Below are positions 38,047-46,382 of a stretch of 64,000 nt of DNA, one piece after another (within the stretch, counting starts at the first letter, position 1; each line of letters starts with the position of its first letter). The notes below the pieces were generated by a model. It had not been told where the DNA came from and did not search any database. It saw only the letters and a program-made list of their open reading frames with translations. The translations under genes were made by a program, and so were the position numbers. Where the stretch lies: contig NZ_CP086063.1 of NCBI RefSeq assembly GCF_020783315.1, positions 2,530,501 to 2,594,500 of the forward strand, in the 5' to 3' direction. Origin of the DNA: Ferruginibacter lapsinanis. GTDB taxonomy: Bacteria > Bacteroidota > Bacteroidia > Chitinophagales > Chitinophagaceae.

Positions 38047-40425
38047 ATGAAATTAAAATTTTCCTTTTTCTTCCTTTTAGTGTTTCTCTTTTCTACAGGG
38101 TTTGCACAAAAAGATATCTTTAAAAAAGATAACGGTGTATACATTTTTCAACAATATTCAAATAATATCATTAAGGTAACTTATACGCCCCATAACTACA
38201 CTGCCAACGAAAATATAAGTGATGCTGTAATTCTAAAGCCAACTCTAAAGAATACTCATAAAGCTAAGTTGGTTTCTGAGGATAAGGATCATTTCATGCT
38301 TAAGGGCATTCCACTCAAAGGGAATAAAAAAATAATTTTTTCCGATTTTCTTGGCGGAGATAATTTTCGTGGGTTTGCCTTTAAACTGGATGAGGGCGAG
38401 CGTGTTTTTGGCGGGGGGGAAAGAGCCTTGCCTTTGAACAGAAGAGGGTATAAGTTTAATTTATATAATGGCCCTTGGTATGGGTATGGAGAAGGTGCGG
38501 ATAATCTGAATTATTCTGTGCCGTTTGTAATGAGTAATAAAGGGTATGGATTGTTTTTCGATAATCCTTCGAGAGGATATTTTGATATAGGCAAGACTAC
38601 TCCTGATTCGTTCATAGCTGGTTTTAGTGGAGGTGAATTAAATTTCTATATCATACTAGGGAAGGATTATAAAGAAATACTTTACCATTATCACCAACTT
38701 ACAGGTACACAGCCTTTGCCCCCAAGATGGGCACTGGGTAATTTAATGAGCAGGTTTGGATATACCAGTCAGGAACAGGCAAATGATATCGTAGCAAAGA
38801 TGAAAGAGCAAAAAGTACCGGTAGACGCAATTATTTTCGATCTTTTTTGGTTTGGCGATAGCATACAAAATACATTGGGAAATTTATCATGGGTGAATAA
38901 AACTAAATGGCCCGATCCTAAAAAGATGATCGGTGATTTTAAAAAGCAGCATATCAATACTATCTTAATAACTGAACCCTTTGTTGTAAAATCTTCTTCA
39001 AATTATACAAATACTACGCAATATCATGCTGTGGATAGCGCAGGGAAGCCTTATGTGTTGACCAATTTTTATTTTGGTAAAGGAGGTTTGCTAGACATGT
39101 TTAGAAAAGATGCCCGGCAATGGTTTTGGAGTAAGTACAAAGAACAAATGAAGCTGGGAGTAGAATCATGGTGGGGTGACTTGGGAGAGCCTGAAACACA
39201 TCCTGCAGATATGTATCACAATTTGAAAGATATTGGATTTAAAAGATTGTTTAAAGCGGATGAAGTACACAATGCTTACGGTAATGTGTGGACGAAAATG
39301 TTGTTCGATCAATATGCTAAAGAATATCCGACAAAAAGATTGTTTAGTTTGAATAGAAGTGGTTTTGCAGGAACCCAACGTTATGGAATATTCCCTTGGA
39401 GTGGAGATGTAGGAAGAAGTTGGAGTGGATTAAGAGCACAATTGCCGGTAATGTTGGGCATGAGTATGAGTGGCATTCCGTATGTACACGCTGATGCTGG
39501 AGGTTTTGCAGGAGGTGAAGGTGATAATGAATTGTATGTTCGATGGTTGCAGTTTGCTGCCTTTACGCCTATATTCCGGCCGCATGGAACGGCATTGGGA
39601 GATGTAGATAAAAATGCGTTTAGCTTTCCCAGTGAGGCTGCTTTGATTGAAGAACCATATCGGAGTGAAGCGAAAGCCGCAATCAATCTGCGTTATGCTT
39701 TATTGCCATACAACTATACATTGGCATACAACCAAACAAAAAAGGGAGCCCCTTTGGTAGCACCATTATATTATTATTATCCAAATGATACAACTGCTTT
39801 AAATGTTGGGGATGAATTTATGTGGGGAGAAAACATTTTGGTAGCACCTGTTTTGGAAAAAGGGGTTAAAGAAAGAAGTGTTTACTTGCCCGGCGGAACC
39901 TGGTATGAATTGAAAAATACTTTTAATTCAGATTTGGCTTACAATACTCATGAAGGAAGTTTTGTCACACCGGTATTGAGTAATGAAATACCTGCGTATG
40001 TTAAAGCCGGCAGTTTCATTCCTATGATTAAAAGACCGGAAGGAACGAATACCAGTGGATATAATTTGGCGGATTTTACTGTTAACTATTATGCCGACAA
40101 TAAATCGTCCGACTATGATTTGTTTGATGATGATGGCGTTACCAAGCAGTCTGTCACCAACGGACAATTTGAAATAATAACTTTTAAAGCAAAACCGCAA
40201 GGGCAACAGCTTACTTTCACAGTGTCTTCTAAAGGAGGAAACTACAAAGGAAGATATTTTGTTAAAACAATAACATTTGTCATTCATGGTCATTCAGCCG
40301 CAGGTAAAAAATTATATGTTGATGATAAACTTATTTCCACTTTTGGTAATAAGGCTTCATCAGATAAAAGTTATAATTTTACAGTGACATTGAAAAATGT
40401 TCCTTTGAAAATTGAAATAAAATAA
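38047..40425 (+). CDS. secreted GH31 alpha-glucosidase
   Basis: A 792-residue glycoside hydrolase family 31 enzyme, exported by a signal peptide (residues 1-20, ending STGFAQ). An N-terminal beta-sandwich includes GFAFKLDEGERVFGGGERA; the catalytic TIM barrel spans about 225-560; proximal and distal C-terminal beta domains follow. The nucleophile is D378 in WWGDLGEPE and the acid/base D454 in FPWSGDVG, with GIPYVHADAGGF and FRPHGTA also conserved. The family cleaves terminal alpha-glucosides (alpha-glucosidase or alpha-xylosidase); linkage specificity is not visible. It lies 4 bases before prmA, suggesting a shared transcript by proximity. No SusCD pair is nearby. Confidence 0.92.
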   Translation: MKLKFSFFFLLVFLFSTGFAQKDIFKKDNGVYIFQQYSNNIIKVTYTPHNYTANENISDAVILKPTLKNTHKAKLVSEDKDHFMLKGIPLKGNKKIIFSDFLGGDNFRGFAFKLDEGERVFGGGERALPLNRRGYKFNLYNGPWYGYGEGADNLNYSVPFVMSNKGYGLFFDNPSRGYFDIGKTTPDSFIAGFSGGELNFYIILGKDYKEILYHYHQLTGTQPLPPRWALGNLMSRFGYTSQEQANDIVAKMKEQKVPVDAIIFDLFWFGDSIQNTLGNLSWVNKTKWPDPKKMIGDFKKQHINTILITEPFVVKSSSNYTNTTQYHAVDSAGKPYVLTNFYFGKGGLLDMFRKDARQWFWSKYKEQMKLGVESWWGDLGEPETHPADMYHNLKDIGFKRLFKADEVHNAYGNVWTKMLFDQYAKEYPTKRLFSLNRSGFAGTQRYGIFPWSGDVGRSWSGLRAQLPVMLGMSMSGIPYVHADAGGFAGGEGDNELYVRWLQFAAFTPIFRPHGTALGDVDKNAFSFPSEAALIEEPYRSEAKAAINLRYALLPYNYTLAYNQTKKGAPLVAPLYYYYPNDTTALNVGDEFMWGENILVAPVLEKGVKERSVYLPGGTWYELKNTFNSDLAYNTHEGSFVTPVLSNEIPAYVKAGSFIPMIKRPEGTNTSGYNLADFTVNYYADNKSSDYDLFDDDGVTKQSVTNGQFEIITFKAKPQGQQLTFTVSSKGGNYKGRYFVKTITFVIHGHSAAGKKLYVDDKLISTFGNKASSDKSYNFTVTLKNVPLKIEIK

Positions 40426-40429
40426 AACC

Positions 40430-41248
40430 ATGAACTTCTTGCAATTTGATTTTGAAACTCAGGATCAAGAACAATCAGAACAATTAATTGCACTTTTAAG
40501 TGAGCAAGGCTTCGATGGATTTGAAGAGGATGGTAATACCTTACTTGCCTTTATTCCCGAATCTAAATTTGATGTTGTCAGTTTTGAAAAAACATTGGAG
40601 ATGTTTTCGATTCTGGCATATTCAAAAACTGAACTTGAAAATATTAACTGGAATAAAAGATGGGAAGAAAATTTCGATCCGGTTGTAGTAGATGATTTTG
40701 TGGCGATACGGGCTCACTTTCATCACCCGATAAAAAACGTACAACATGAAATAATCATTACTCCAAAAATGAGTTTTGGTACCGGGCACCACGCCACCAC
40801 TCATTTAATGATTCAGTTGATGAGGAAATTGGATATCTCTGGGAAAGAGGTATTGGATTTTGGAACAGGCACCGGGGTATTGGCAATTTTGGCCCAAAAG
40901 TTAGGCGCTTCAAAAATAGTTGCGATAGATTATGACGAGTGGAGTGTAACCAATACACTTGAAAATATCGAGAAAAATGGTTCGTTAGGAATATTGGTAG
41001 AACAAAAAGATGCCGTACCCGATACAGGGAAATATGATATCATTCTTGCCAATATTAATCTGAATGTAATTCTTGATAATATCTCAGCGATGCAAAAGAT
41101 CATGCCCCAGGGGGCGAAATTGTTGTTGAGTGGTTTGCTCTCAGAAAATGAAGAAGAGGTTAAAGATGCTTTAAAAGACAATTATTTCAAATATTTATCA
41201 ACATCAAAAAGAGGAGATTGGATAGCCATGCTAGCTGAAAAACTCTGA
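40430..41248 (+). CDS. prmA: ribosomal protein L11 methyltransferase
   Basis: A cytosolic SAM-dependent enzyme of 272 residues that methylates ribosomal protein L11. An N-terminal substrate-recognition domain (about 1-95, FGFDGFEED-type acidic sequence and INWNKRWEENFDPV) is followed by the class I methyltransferase fold: PKMSFGTGHHATTHLM, the SAM loop DFGTGTGVLAILAQKLGA and ANINLNVI, which matches the family N-x-N/L-P position. Length and order are normal. It is 4 bases from the GH31 gene upstream. Confidence 0.93.
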   Translation: MNFLQFDFETQDQEQSEQLIALLSEQGFDGFEEDGNTLLAFIPESKFDVVSFEKTLEMFSILAYSKTELENINWNKRWEENFDPVVVDDFVAIRAHFHHPIKNVQHEIIITPKMSFGTGHHATTHLMIQLMRKLDISGKEVLDFGTGTGVLAILAQKLGASKIVAIDYDEWSVTNTLENIEKNGSLGILVEQKDAVPDTGKYDIILANINLNVILDNISAMQKIMPQGAKLLLSGLLSENEEEVKDALKDNYFKYLSTSKRGDWIAMLAEKL

Positions 41249-41327
41249 TTTAACATTGCATGTGAATATTAAATTAATGTAAACTGGTGGATTTTAGGTA
41301 ACTTTACCCCTCAATTCACTCATCACT

Positions 41328-41978
41328 ATGAAGGAATTTTTTCTAATTGTAATAGCTTATCTTATTGGTTCAATACCAACGGCTTTGATTATCAGCAAAA
41401 GCTTTTTTGGTGTAGATATCCGTAATTACGGTAGTGGCAATATGGGTGCTACAAATACTTTTAGAGTATTAGGTTCTAAATATGGTACCATTGTGATGAT
41501 ATTCGATATTGGTAAAGGAATGTTAGCCGTTGCTTTATACAATTTCTTACCTCATTATTTGCATAACGATTGGGATAAGACCAACCTGATGGTTGGGTTG
41601 GGGCTTGCATCTGTCCTGGGGCATATCTTCCCCATATTTGCCCAATTCAAAGGCGGTAAAGGTGTAGCTACATTATTCGGGATGATCTTGGCTGTACAAC
41701 CAGTTATAGCTATCAGTTGTGTAAGTGTTTTTTTATTAGTGCTTTTTCTTACTCGTTACGTTTCATTAAGTTCTATTCTGGCTGGTTTAAGTTTGCCTAT
41801 CTGTGTGCTATGGATCTGGAATGATGATGTAACCATATACAGGATATTTGCTGTATTAGTGGCGGTGCTTATAGTGCTTACACATCAAAAGAATATCGTC
41901 AAAATTTTAAGAGGTAACGAAAGCCGTGTACCTATCTTAAAGTATAGAGACAGACGTAAGTCTCGTCGCAATAAATAA
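41328..41978 (+). CDS. plsY: glycerol-3-phosphate acyltransferase PlsY
   Basis: An integral membrane acyl-phosphate:glycerol-3-phosphate acyltransferase of 216 residues, the first committed step of phospholipid synthesis. The three PlsY motifs are present: LIGSIPTALIISK (first), the glycerophosphate loop GSGNMGATNTFRVLGSKYG and GHIFPIFAQFKGGKGVAT with the lysine and glycine residues that bind phosphate. About five helices. A TAACTTTA sequence 22 bases upstream is one base off the Bacteroidota -7 box. Confidence 0.95.
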   Translation: MKEFFLIVIAYLIGSIPTALIISKSFFGVDIRNYGSGNMGATNTFRVLGSKYGTIVMIFDIGKGMLAVALYNFLPHYLHNDWDKTNLMVGLGLASVLGHIFPIFAQFKGGKGVATLFGMILAVQPVIAISCVSVFLLVLFLTRYVSLSSILAGLSLPICVLWIWNDDVTIYRIFAVLVAVLIVLTHQKNIVKILRGNESRVPILKYRDRRKSRRNK

Positions 41979-42085
41979 TTCTCCCATACAACCTATTGGT
42001 TATTTTAGTACGTCTGTAGATTTTAACGTTTACAGTTTTAATTATTGGTACGCCAATTGTATATTTATTATTACAAACAACTAAA

Positions 42086-42889
42086 ATGAAAAAAATATTC
42101 TTTCTCGTTTTCTCTTTAGCCTTTGCATTGGGGTGTACACGCAATGCAGTAACTGGGCGTAATCAATTATCTCTTTTACCCGAAAGCCAATTGCAGCAAA
42201 TGGCTTTACAGGAGTATAAGCAGTTCTTGTCACAAAATAAAGTAGTAAGTACTTCTGCCAGTAAGGATGCCGAGATGGTGAGAAGGGTAGGTACCAGGAT
42301 TGCAGCAGCTATTACAGATTATTATACCAAACAAGGAAAGGGGAATGTTTTAAGTGGTTATCAATGGGAGTTTAATTTAGTTGATAACAAGGAAGTAAAT
42401 GCATGGTGTATGCCGGGTGGTAAAGTGGTAGTGTATACCGGACTGCTTCCTATTGCACAAAATGAAGCTGCTTTAGCAATTGTTCTAGGGCACGAGATCA
42501 CTCATGCTGTAGCGAGCCATGGGAATGAAAGAATGAGTCAGACAATGTTGGCACAAGGCTTAGGTGTAGCCGGCGATATGTTAACAAGTGGAAACAGTAA
42601 AGTCAACGGTATTTTTAATAACACTTTTGGTATAGGAGCACAGGTGGGTGTTTTGTTGCCCAATAGTCGTAAACAGGAATATGAGGCTGACCATTATGGT
42701 TTACTCTTCGCTGCAATGGCAGGGTACAATCCAAGAGAAGCGATTCCTTTTTGGCAGAGAATGAGTCAGGCCGGCGGAAGTAATAAGCCTCCTGAATTTT
42801 TGGCTACTCATCCGGCAGATGAGAACAGAATTGCTAAATTGCAGGAATATATGGATGAAGCATTAAGTTATTATAAGCCAGTTAAATAG
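42086..42889 (+). CDS. M48 family metalloprotease lipoprotein
   Basis: A 267-residue periplasmic zinc protease anchored by lipid (lipobox ALGC, cysteine 17). Zinc ligands are H136 and H140 in GHEITHAVASH with catalytic E137; the third ligand is the first Glu of the EYEADHYG motif near 198-200. It resembles YcaL/LoiP and BepA-type M48 proteases that degrade misfolded outer-membrane proteins (family knowledge); no TPR domain is attached. A hairpin terminator follows 15 bases after the stop. Confidence 0.92.
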   Translation: MKKIFFLVFSLAFALGCTRNAVTGRNQLSLLPESQLQQMALQEYKQFLSQNKVVSTSASKDAEMVRRVGTRIAAAITDYYTKQGKGNVLSGYQWEFNLVDNKEVNAWCMPGGKVVVYTGLLPIAQNEAALAIVLGHEITHAVASHGNERMSQTMLAQGLGVAGDMLTSGNSKVNGIFNNTFGIGAQVGVLLPNSRKQEYEADHYGLLFAAMAGYNPREAIPFWQRMSQAGGSNKPPEFLATHPADENRIAKLQEYMDEALSYYKPVK

Positions 42890-42904
42890 AAATTTTATTT
42901 CAAT

Positions 42905-42938
42905 AAAAAGTTCACTTAAAATAAGTGAACTTTTTTTA
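42905..42938 (+). terminator. terminator after the M48 protease gene
   Basis: A 9-base-pair core hairpin (GTTCACTTA with TAAGTGAAC), extended by A/T pairs and followed by a run of seven T. Confidence 0.88.
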
Positions 42939-43034
42939 TGCTTTTGTTGATAGTAGTAGAGACAAAAACTACAGTTTTTGTCAAGCTATTCCATATTATT
43001 AAAGATTTTAATGAAATAATTGCATTTTTTTGCG

Positions 43035-43042
43035 TAAATTTG
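43035..43042 (+). promoter_or_regulatory. Bacteroidota -7 promoter box TAAATTTG
   Basis: Matches TAnnTTTG. Placed 21 bases upstream of the ATG at 43063 and downstream of the alternative TTG at 43030, it supports the later start. Confidence 0.55.
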
Positions 43043-43062
43043 CAGACTCTAAAGCTTTTTAT

Positions 43063-43749
43063 ATGGAATTGGAAGTAATGTCTCCCTCACAGTCTGTATT
43101 AGAAAAATTGCAATTTAACGGTGAAAAAAATATTCTGGTACAGGGTTTACCTTCCACTGTAGAGAAACAATTTTCCAAGCTTTCATTCTCAAAAAACGTA
43201 ACTCCTCTTTTAAAATCAAGAAAAATTGATTTTGCGTTGGTTTTTGCCATTAGCCAAAAGCAATTAAATGATATATTAAAAGATGTAATACCTGCTTTAC
43301 AAAAAGATGCTAAACTATGGGTAGCTTATCCTAAGGTTAGTTCTAAAATAGTAAGTGATCTTTGCAGAGATTGCAAATTTGAATTTTTAACTCAGCATGG
43401 CTTTGAAGGAGTACGGTTAGTTGCTTTGGATCATGTTTGGAGTGCGATGAATTTTAAAAAAACTGATCAGATAAAAAAGGCTGTTAAACAAGTGGATGCA
43501 ACAGCAATACGTGTTGCTGTTGAAGAAATTGATTTTGAAACAAGAATAGTTACTACTCCAGCTGATTTAGAGAGTCTATTTACCGAGCATAGAAGTGCTA
43601 AAGAAGTTTTCGACAAACTTGCATTTAGTCACAAAAAAGAATATGTAGAATGGATCACTGGTGCTAAAAAAGAAGAGACCAGAACTGCTCGTTTACATAA
43701 AACGATTGAAAAGCTCAAAAACGGTAAAAAAAATCCATCAGAAAAATAA
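43063..43749 (+). CDS. YdeI/OmpD-associated family protein with N-terminal DUF3052-like domain
   Basis: A 228-residue cytosolic protein. The first ~125 residues look like a Rossmann-like domain (ILVQGLPSTVEKQFSKL, IDFALVFAISQKQLNDIL, LWVAYPKVSSK, GFEGVRLVALDHVWSAMNF), similar to DUF3052 proteins. The last ~60 residues match the YdeI/OmpD-associated domain (TPADLESLF, VFDKLAFSHKKEYVEWITGAKKEETRTARL). No enzyme activity is assigned to either part. The gene converges with the pseudouridine synthase gene; the stops are one base apart. Confidence 0.7.
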   Translation: MELEVMSPSQSVLEKLQFNGEKNILVQGLPSTVEKQFSKLSFSKNVTPLLKSRKIDFALVFAISQKQLNDILKDVIPALQKDAKLWVAYPKVSSKIVSDLCRDCKFEFLTQHGFEGVRLVALDHVWSAMNFKKTDQIKKAVKQVDATAIRVAVEEIDFETRIVTTPADLESLFTEHRSAKEVFDKLAFSHKKEYVEWITGAKKEETRTARLHKTIEKLKNGKKNPSEK

Positions 43750-43750
43750 G

Positions 43751-44800
43751 TTATTCTGTATCGTTTTTATTGGTGCTGTATTTTCTCCATTTCTCTATAA
43801 CAGCATTCATGTCTTCCGGAATTTCGCTTACAAAATGTACGGGTTTGCCTGTTGTTGGGTGAATAAATCCTAATTCTTTGGCATGTAAAGCCTGGCGATT
43901 GCATAAAGCAAAACAATTATCTACAAATTGTTTATACCTGGCAAACACTGTTCCTTTTACTATTCTGTCACCACCATAAAAATCATCATTAAACAATGGG
44001 TGACCTATATACTGCATATGCACTCTTATCTGGTGAGTACGACCTGTTTCTAATCTGCATTCAATTAACGTTACATAATTGAACCTTTCCAGTACTTTGT
44101 AGTGTGTAATAGCATCTTTACCATATTCACCATCAGGGTAAGTAGTAAATAATTTTCTGAAACGCTGGTGTCTTCCTACATGCCCGGTTATAGTGCCATT
44201 GTCTTCATCAAAATTTCCCCAAGCCAATGCCACATATCTTCTGTGTACGGTGTGATTAAAGAATTGTTTGGCAAGATGAGACATCGCATGTTGATTTTTT
44301 GCTATCACCAATAGGCCCGTAGTGTTTTTGTCAATTCTGTGCACTAAACCCAATCTGGAAAGAGGTATTTCTGTCAATTCTTCATTTTGTTTTTGCAGAT
44401 AATAGGCAATACCATTCACCAGCGTGCCGCTGTAATTACCGCTTCCGGGGTGAACTACCATACCTGCAGGCTTATTGATGATCATGATATCATCATCTTC
44501 AAATACAATATTGAGCGGAATATTTTCGGGGACAATATCAGTTGTCTCAGGGTTTTTATTATCAAAAACTACGATCTTATCAGCCGGTTTTACTTTATAA
44601 TTTGATTTTATTGGCTTGTCATTCACCAATACCATCTCGTTGTCAATAGCCTGTTGAATTTTATTTCTGGTAGCACCTTCTATCCGGGTCATTAAAAACT
44701 TATCAATACGAAGCGGTTCTTGACCCTTGTCAATCTCAAGCACTAATTTTTCGTATAACTCTTCGCTGTCCTGTATTTCTATTTCTTCTTCCGTCTTCAT
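43751..44800 (-). CDS. RluA/RluD-family pseudouridine synthase
   Basis: A 349-residue RNA modification enzyme. It has an S4 RNA-binding domain (about 28-85, RIDKFLMTRIEGATRNKIQQ) and a RluA-type catalytic domain with INKPAGMVVHPG and the catalytic aspartate D157 in HRIDKNTTGLLVIAK, then RKLFTTYPD, LIECRLETGRTHQIRVH and GHPLFNDDFYGG. Large-subunit rRNA is the expected target (RluD type), but the site cannot be fixed from sequence alone. It is divergent from lipB. Confidence 0.92.
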   Translation of the reverse strand: MKTEEEIEIQDSEELYEKLVLEIDKGQEPLRIDKFLMTRIEGATRNKIQQAIDNEMVLVNDKPIKSNYKVKPADKIVVFDNKNPETTDIVPENIPLNIVFEDDDIMIINKPAGMVVHPGSGNYSGTLVNGIAYYLQKQNEELTEIPLSRLGLVHRIDKNTTGLLVIAKNQHAMSHLAKQFFNHTVHRRYVALAWGNFDEDNGTITGHVGRHQRFRKLFTTYPDGEYGKDAITHYKVLERFNYVTLIECRLETGRTHQIRVHMQYIGHPLFNDDFYGGDRIVKGTVFARYKQFVDNCFALCNRQALHAKELGFIHPTTGKPVHFVSEIPEDMNAVIEKWRKYSTNKNDTE

Positions 44801-44840
44801 TTTTTATTTTACTTAAAATTTATTCAATCTGTCAAAATCC

Positions 44841-44860
44841 TCAAACTACAAACTATGAAC
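44841..44860. repeat. short repeat copy upstream of lipB
   Basis: Intergenic TCAAACTACAAACTATGAAC shares 13 consecutive bases (AACTACAAACTAT) with the insertion inside lipB at 45021-45056. Confidence 0.5.
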
Positions 44861-44864
44861 TAAT

Positions 44865-44872
44865 TATCTTTG
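44865..44872 (+). promoter_or_regulatory. Bacteroidota -7 promoter box TATCTTTG
   Basis: Matches TAnnTTTG. Placed 20 bases upstream of the TTG start of lipB at 44892, it agrees with that unusual start codon. Confidence 0.5.
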
Positions 44873-44891
44873 CAAAGTAAACGAAATTGCA

Positions 44892-45620
44892 TTGGATAAG
44901 CAGATAGTACATTATAAAGATTTGGGAATTATTGACTATAAGTCAGCCTGGGATTATCAGGAGGCTTTATTGCAAGCGAATGTTGCAATAAAATCGGAGG
45001 CCAGAAATAAAGAAGTGTCACCCGCCTCCAACTTCCAACTTCCAACTACAAACTATCTATTGTTTTGTGAGCATCCTCCGGTATATACACTTGGTAAAAG
45101 TGGAAATGAAAGTAACATCCTTATCAATGATGATGAAATGGAAGTGCAGGGTATTCAATATTTTAAAACAAACAGGGGAGGAGATATTACGTTTCATGGG
45201 TTACAACAAGTAGTGGGGTATCCGATAATCGACCTGGAAAAATTTTATACAGATATTGGCAGGTATTTACGTGAATTGGAAGAAGTGATCATTTTGACCT
45301 TAGCAGATTTTGGTATAAAAGGAGAGAGGAGTCAGGGTGAAACTGGTGTTTGGATAGAACCGGGTATTATCGGTAAAGAAAGAAAAATTTGTGCTATGGG
45401 GGTACGCTGCAGTAGATGGATAACCATGCATGGTTTTGCGTTGAATGTAAATACGGATCTAAGCTATTTTAATAATATCATTCCCTGTGGTATTCAAAAT
45501 AAACAGGTTACATCATTACAAAGAGAATTGGGTAGAGAGGTAGAGTATGAGCTGGTAAAAAGGCAACTACTTTCGAATTTTGAGAAGGTATTTAATGTAA
45601 GTATTCATTCAGAAAATTAG
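44892..45620 (+). CDS. lipB: octanoyl-ACP:protein octanoyltransferase
   Basis: Transfers octanoate from acyl carrier protein to lipoyl domains (first step of lipoate synthesis), 242 residues. Family motifs: LLFCEHPPVYTLGKSG, RGGDITFHG, and the catalytic Lys and Cys in RKICAMGVR and NNIIPCGI. The usual GPGQ after the histidine reads GLQQ here. Residues about 44-55 (SPASNFQLPTTN) are encoded by a repeat-like DNA stretch and appear to lengthen the loop before the first motif. It starts at TTG; no ATG fits the conserved N-terminus and a promoter box is well placed. Its stop overlaps by 3 bases the stop of the convergent gene. Confidence 0.92.
   Translation: MDKQIVHYKDLGIIDYKSAWDYQEALLQANVAIKSEARNKEVSPASNFQLPTTNYLLFCEHPPVYTLGKSGNESNILINDDEMEVQGIQYFKTNRGGDITFHGLQQVVGYPIIDLEKFYTDIGRYLRELEEVIILTLADFGIKGERSQGETGVWIEPGIIGKERKICAMGVRCSRWITMHGFALNVNTDLSYFNNIIPCGIQNKQVTSLQRELGREVEYELVKRQLLSNFEKVFNVSIHSEN
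45021..45056. repeat. repeat-like insertion inside lipB
   Basis: A run of CCAACTT-type units (TCCAACTTCCAACTTCCAAC) followed by TACAAACTAT interrupts the lipB frame without shifting it. The last 13 bases recur 170 bases upstream at 44841-44860. Such ACTTCCAACTTCCAACT strings look like intergenic simple-repeat elements. Confidence 0.55.
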
Positions 45621-46315
45621 TTGTTTTTCTTCCCCTGGTCAGCACTTTGTGATCCTTTTTTATAATCTTTTGAGATAAAAAATTGAAATTTTTCTAATAA
45701 AGCCTCATTCTCAAATAATTGGTAATTAAACCAGCCGGAATGCTTGAAATTTACTTTCTCCAAAGTAAGATATGGCTCCGGAATGTTCTTGATCTCAAAC
45801 ATAAATTTATCGTTGGCATCAAAAAATTTAACCGAGTATTTTTTTATAGTGGCAGCCGGTATATTTATGATTACATTATTTTCTCTGTCAGTATAAATAT
45901 ATCTGCTAGGAATAAAACCGCTTGGTTGGGGAACATTCGTTTCCTGTAAGTTAGCAATGTATACACTAGTGTCTTTTAATGCAGGATAGGAACGTGAAAA
46001 TTGATAACTGCCTCCATCAAACGCAATAAAAACGCGGTAATACATTTTTTCTGCAGGAGGCTTCCCATCAACAAAGCCATTATCTCTGTTCAGTGGGTTA
46101 AGTACTGTGCCGATGGTAGTAAAGGCTTTTATACTATCAATAGATCGTTGAATATTGATTGTCTTTATAGTTGCTCCATAATTATTTTTCCAACTAATAA
46201 CCACTTTGCCGGTGATCGTTTTTTTTACGGAAATATGAGGAAGCGTATCTTGTCCAAATGCATTAGAGCCTAGGCCGAGGATCAAAAAAATAAATACAAA
46301 GAGGTTGATACGCAT
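45617..46315 (-). CDS. secreted protein with one FN3-like domain
   Basis: A 232-residue exported protein with a signal peptide (MRINLFVFIFLILGLGSNAFGQ) and an FN3-like beta-sandwich (VISWKNNYGATIKTINIQRS, MYYRVFIAFDGGSYQFS), then a second beta-rich region (YTDRENNVIINIPAATIKKY, HSGWFNYQLFENEALLEKFQFFI) and a lysine-rich C-terminus. I chose the ATG at 46315 because the upstream extension would overlap the promoter box at 46358-46365. Function unknown. Confidence 0.7.
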   Translation of the reverse strand: MRINLFVFIFLILGLGSNAFGQDTLPHISVKKTITGKVVISWKNNYGATIKTINIQRSIDSIKAFTTIGTVLNPLNRDNGFVDGKPPAEKMYYRVFIAFDGGSYQFSRSYPALKDTSVYIANLQETNVPQPSGFIPSRYIYTDRENNVIINIPAATIKKYSVKFFDANDKFMFEIKNIPEPYLTLEKVNFKHSGWFNYQLFENEALLEKFQFFISKDYKKGSQSADQGKKNN

Positions 46316-46357
46316 GATTTTCTTTATGCTACAAAGCTGAATAAAGTTTTTCGGTTG

Positions 46358-46365
46358 CAAATATA
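46358..46365 (-). promoter_or_regulatory. Bacteroidota -7 promoter box on minus strand
   Basis: On the minus strand this reads TATATTTG, matching TAnnTTTG, about 42 bases upstream of the ATG at 46315. Confidence 0.5.
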
Positions 46366-46382
46366 GGAGGATGTTAAATCAA

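Noticed and set aside
42905..42938. Inverted repeat as a mobile-element end
   Set aside because: Position right after a stop codon and the trailing T run make it an ordinary terminator.
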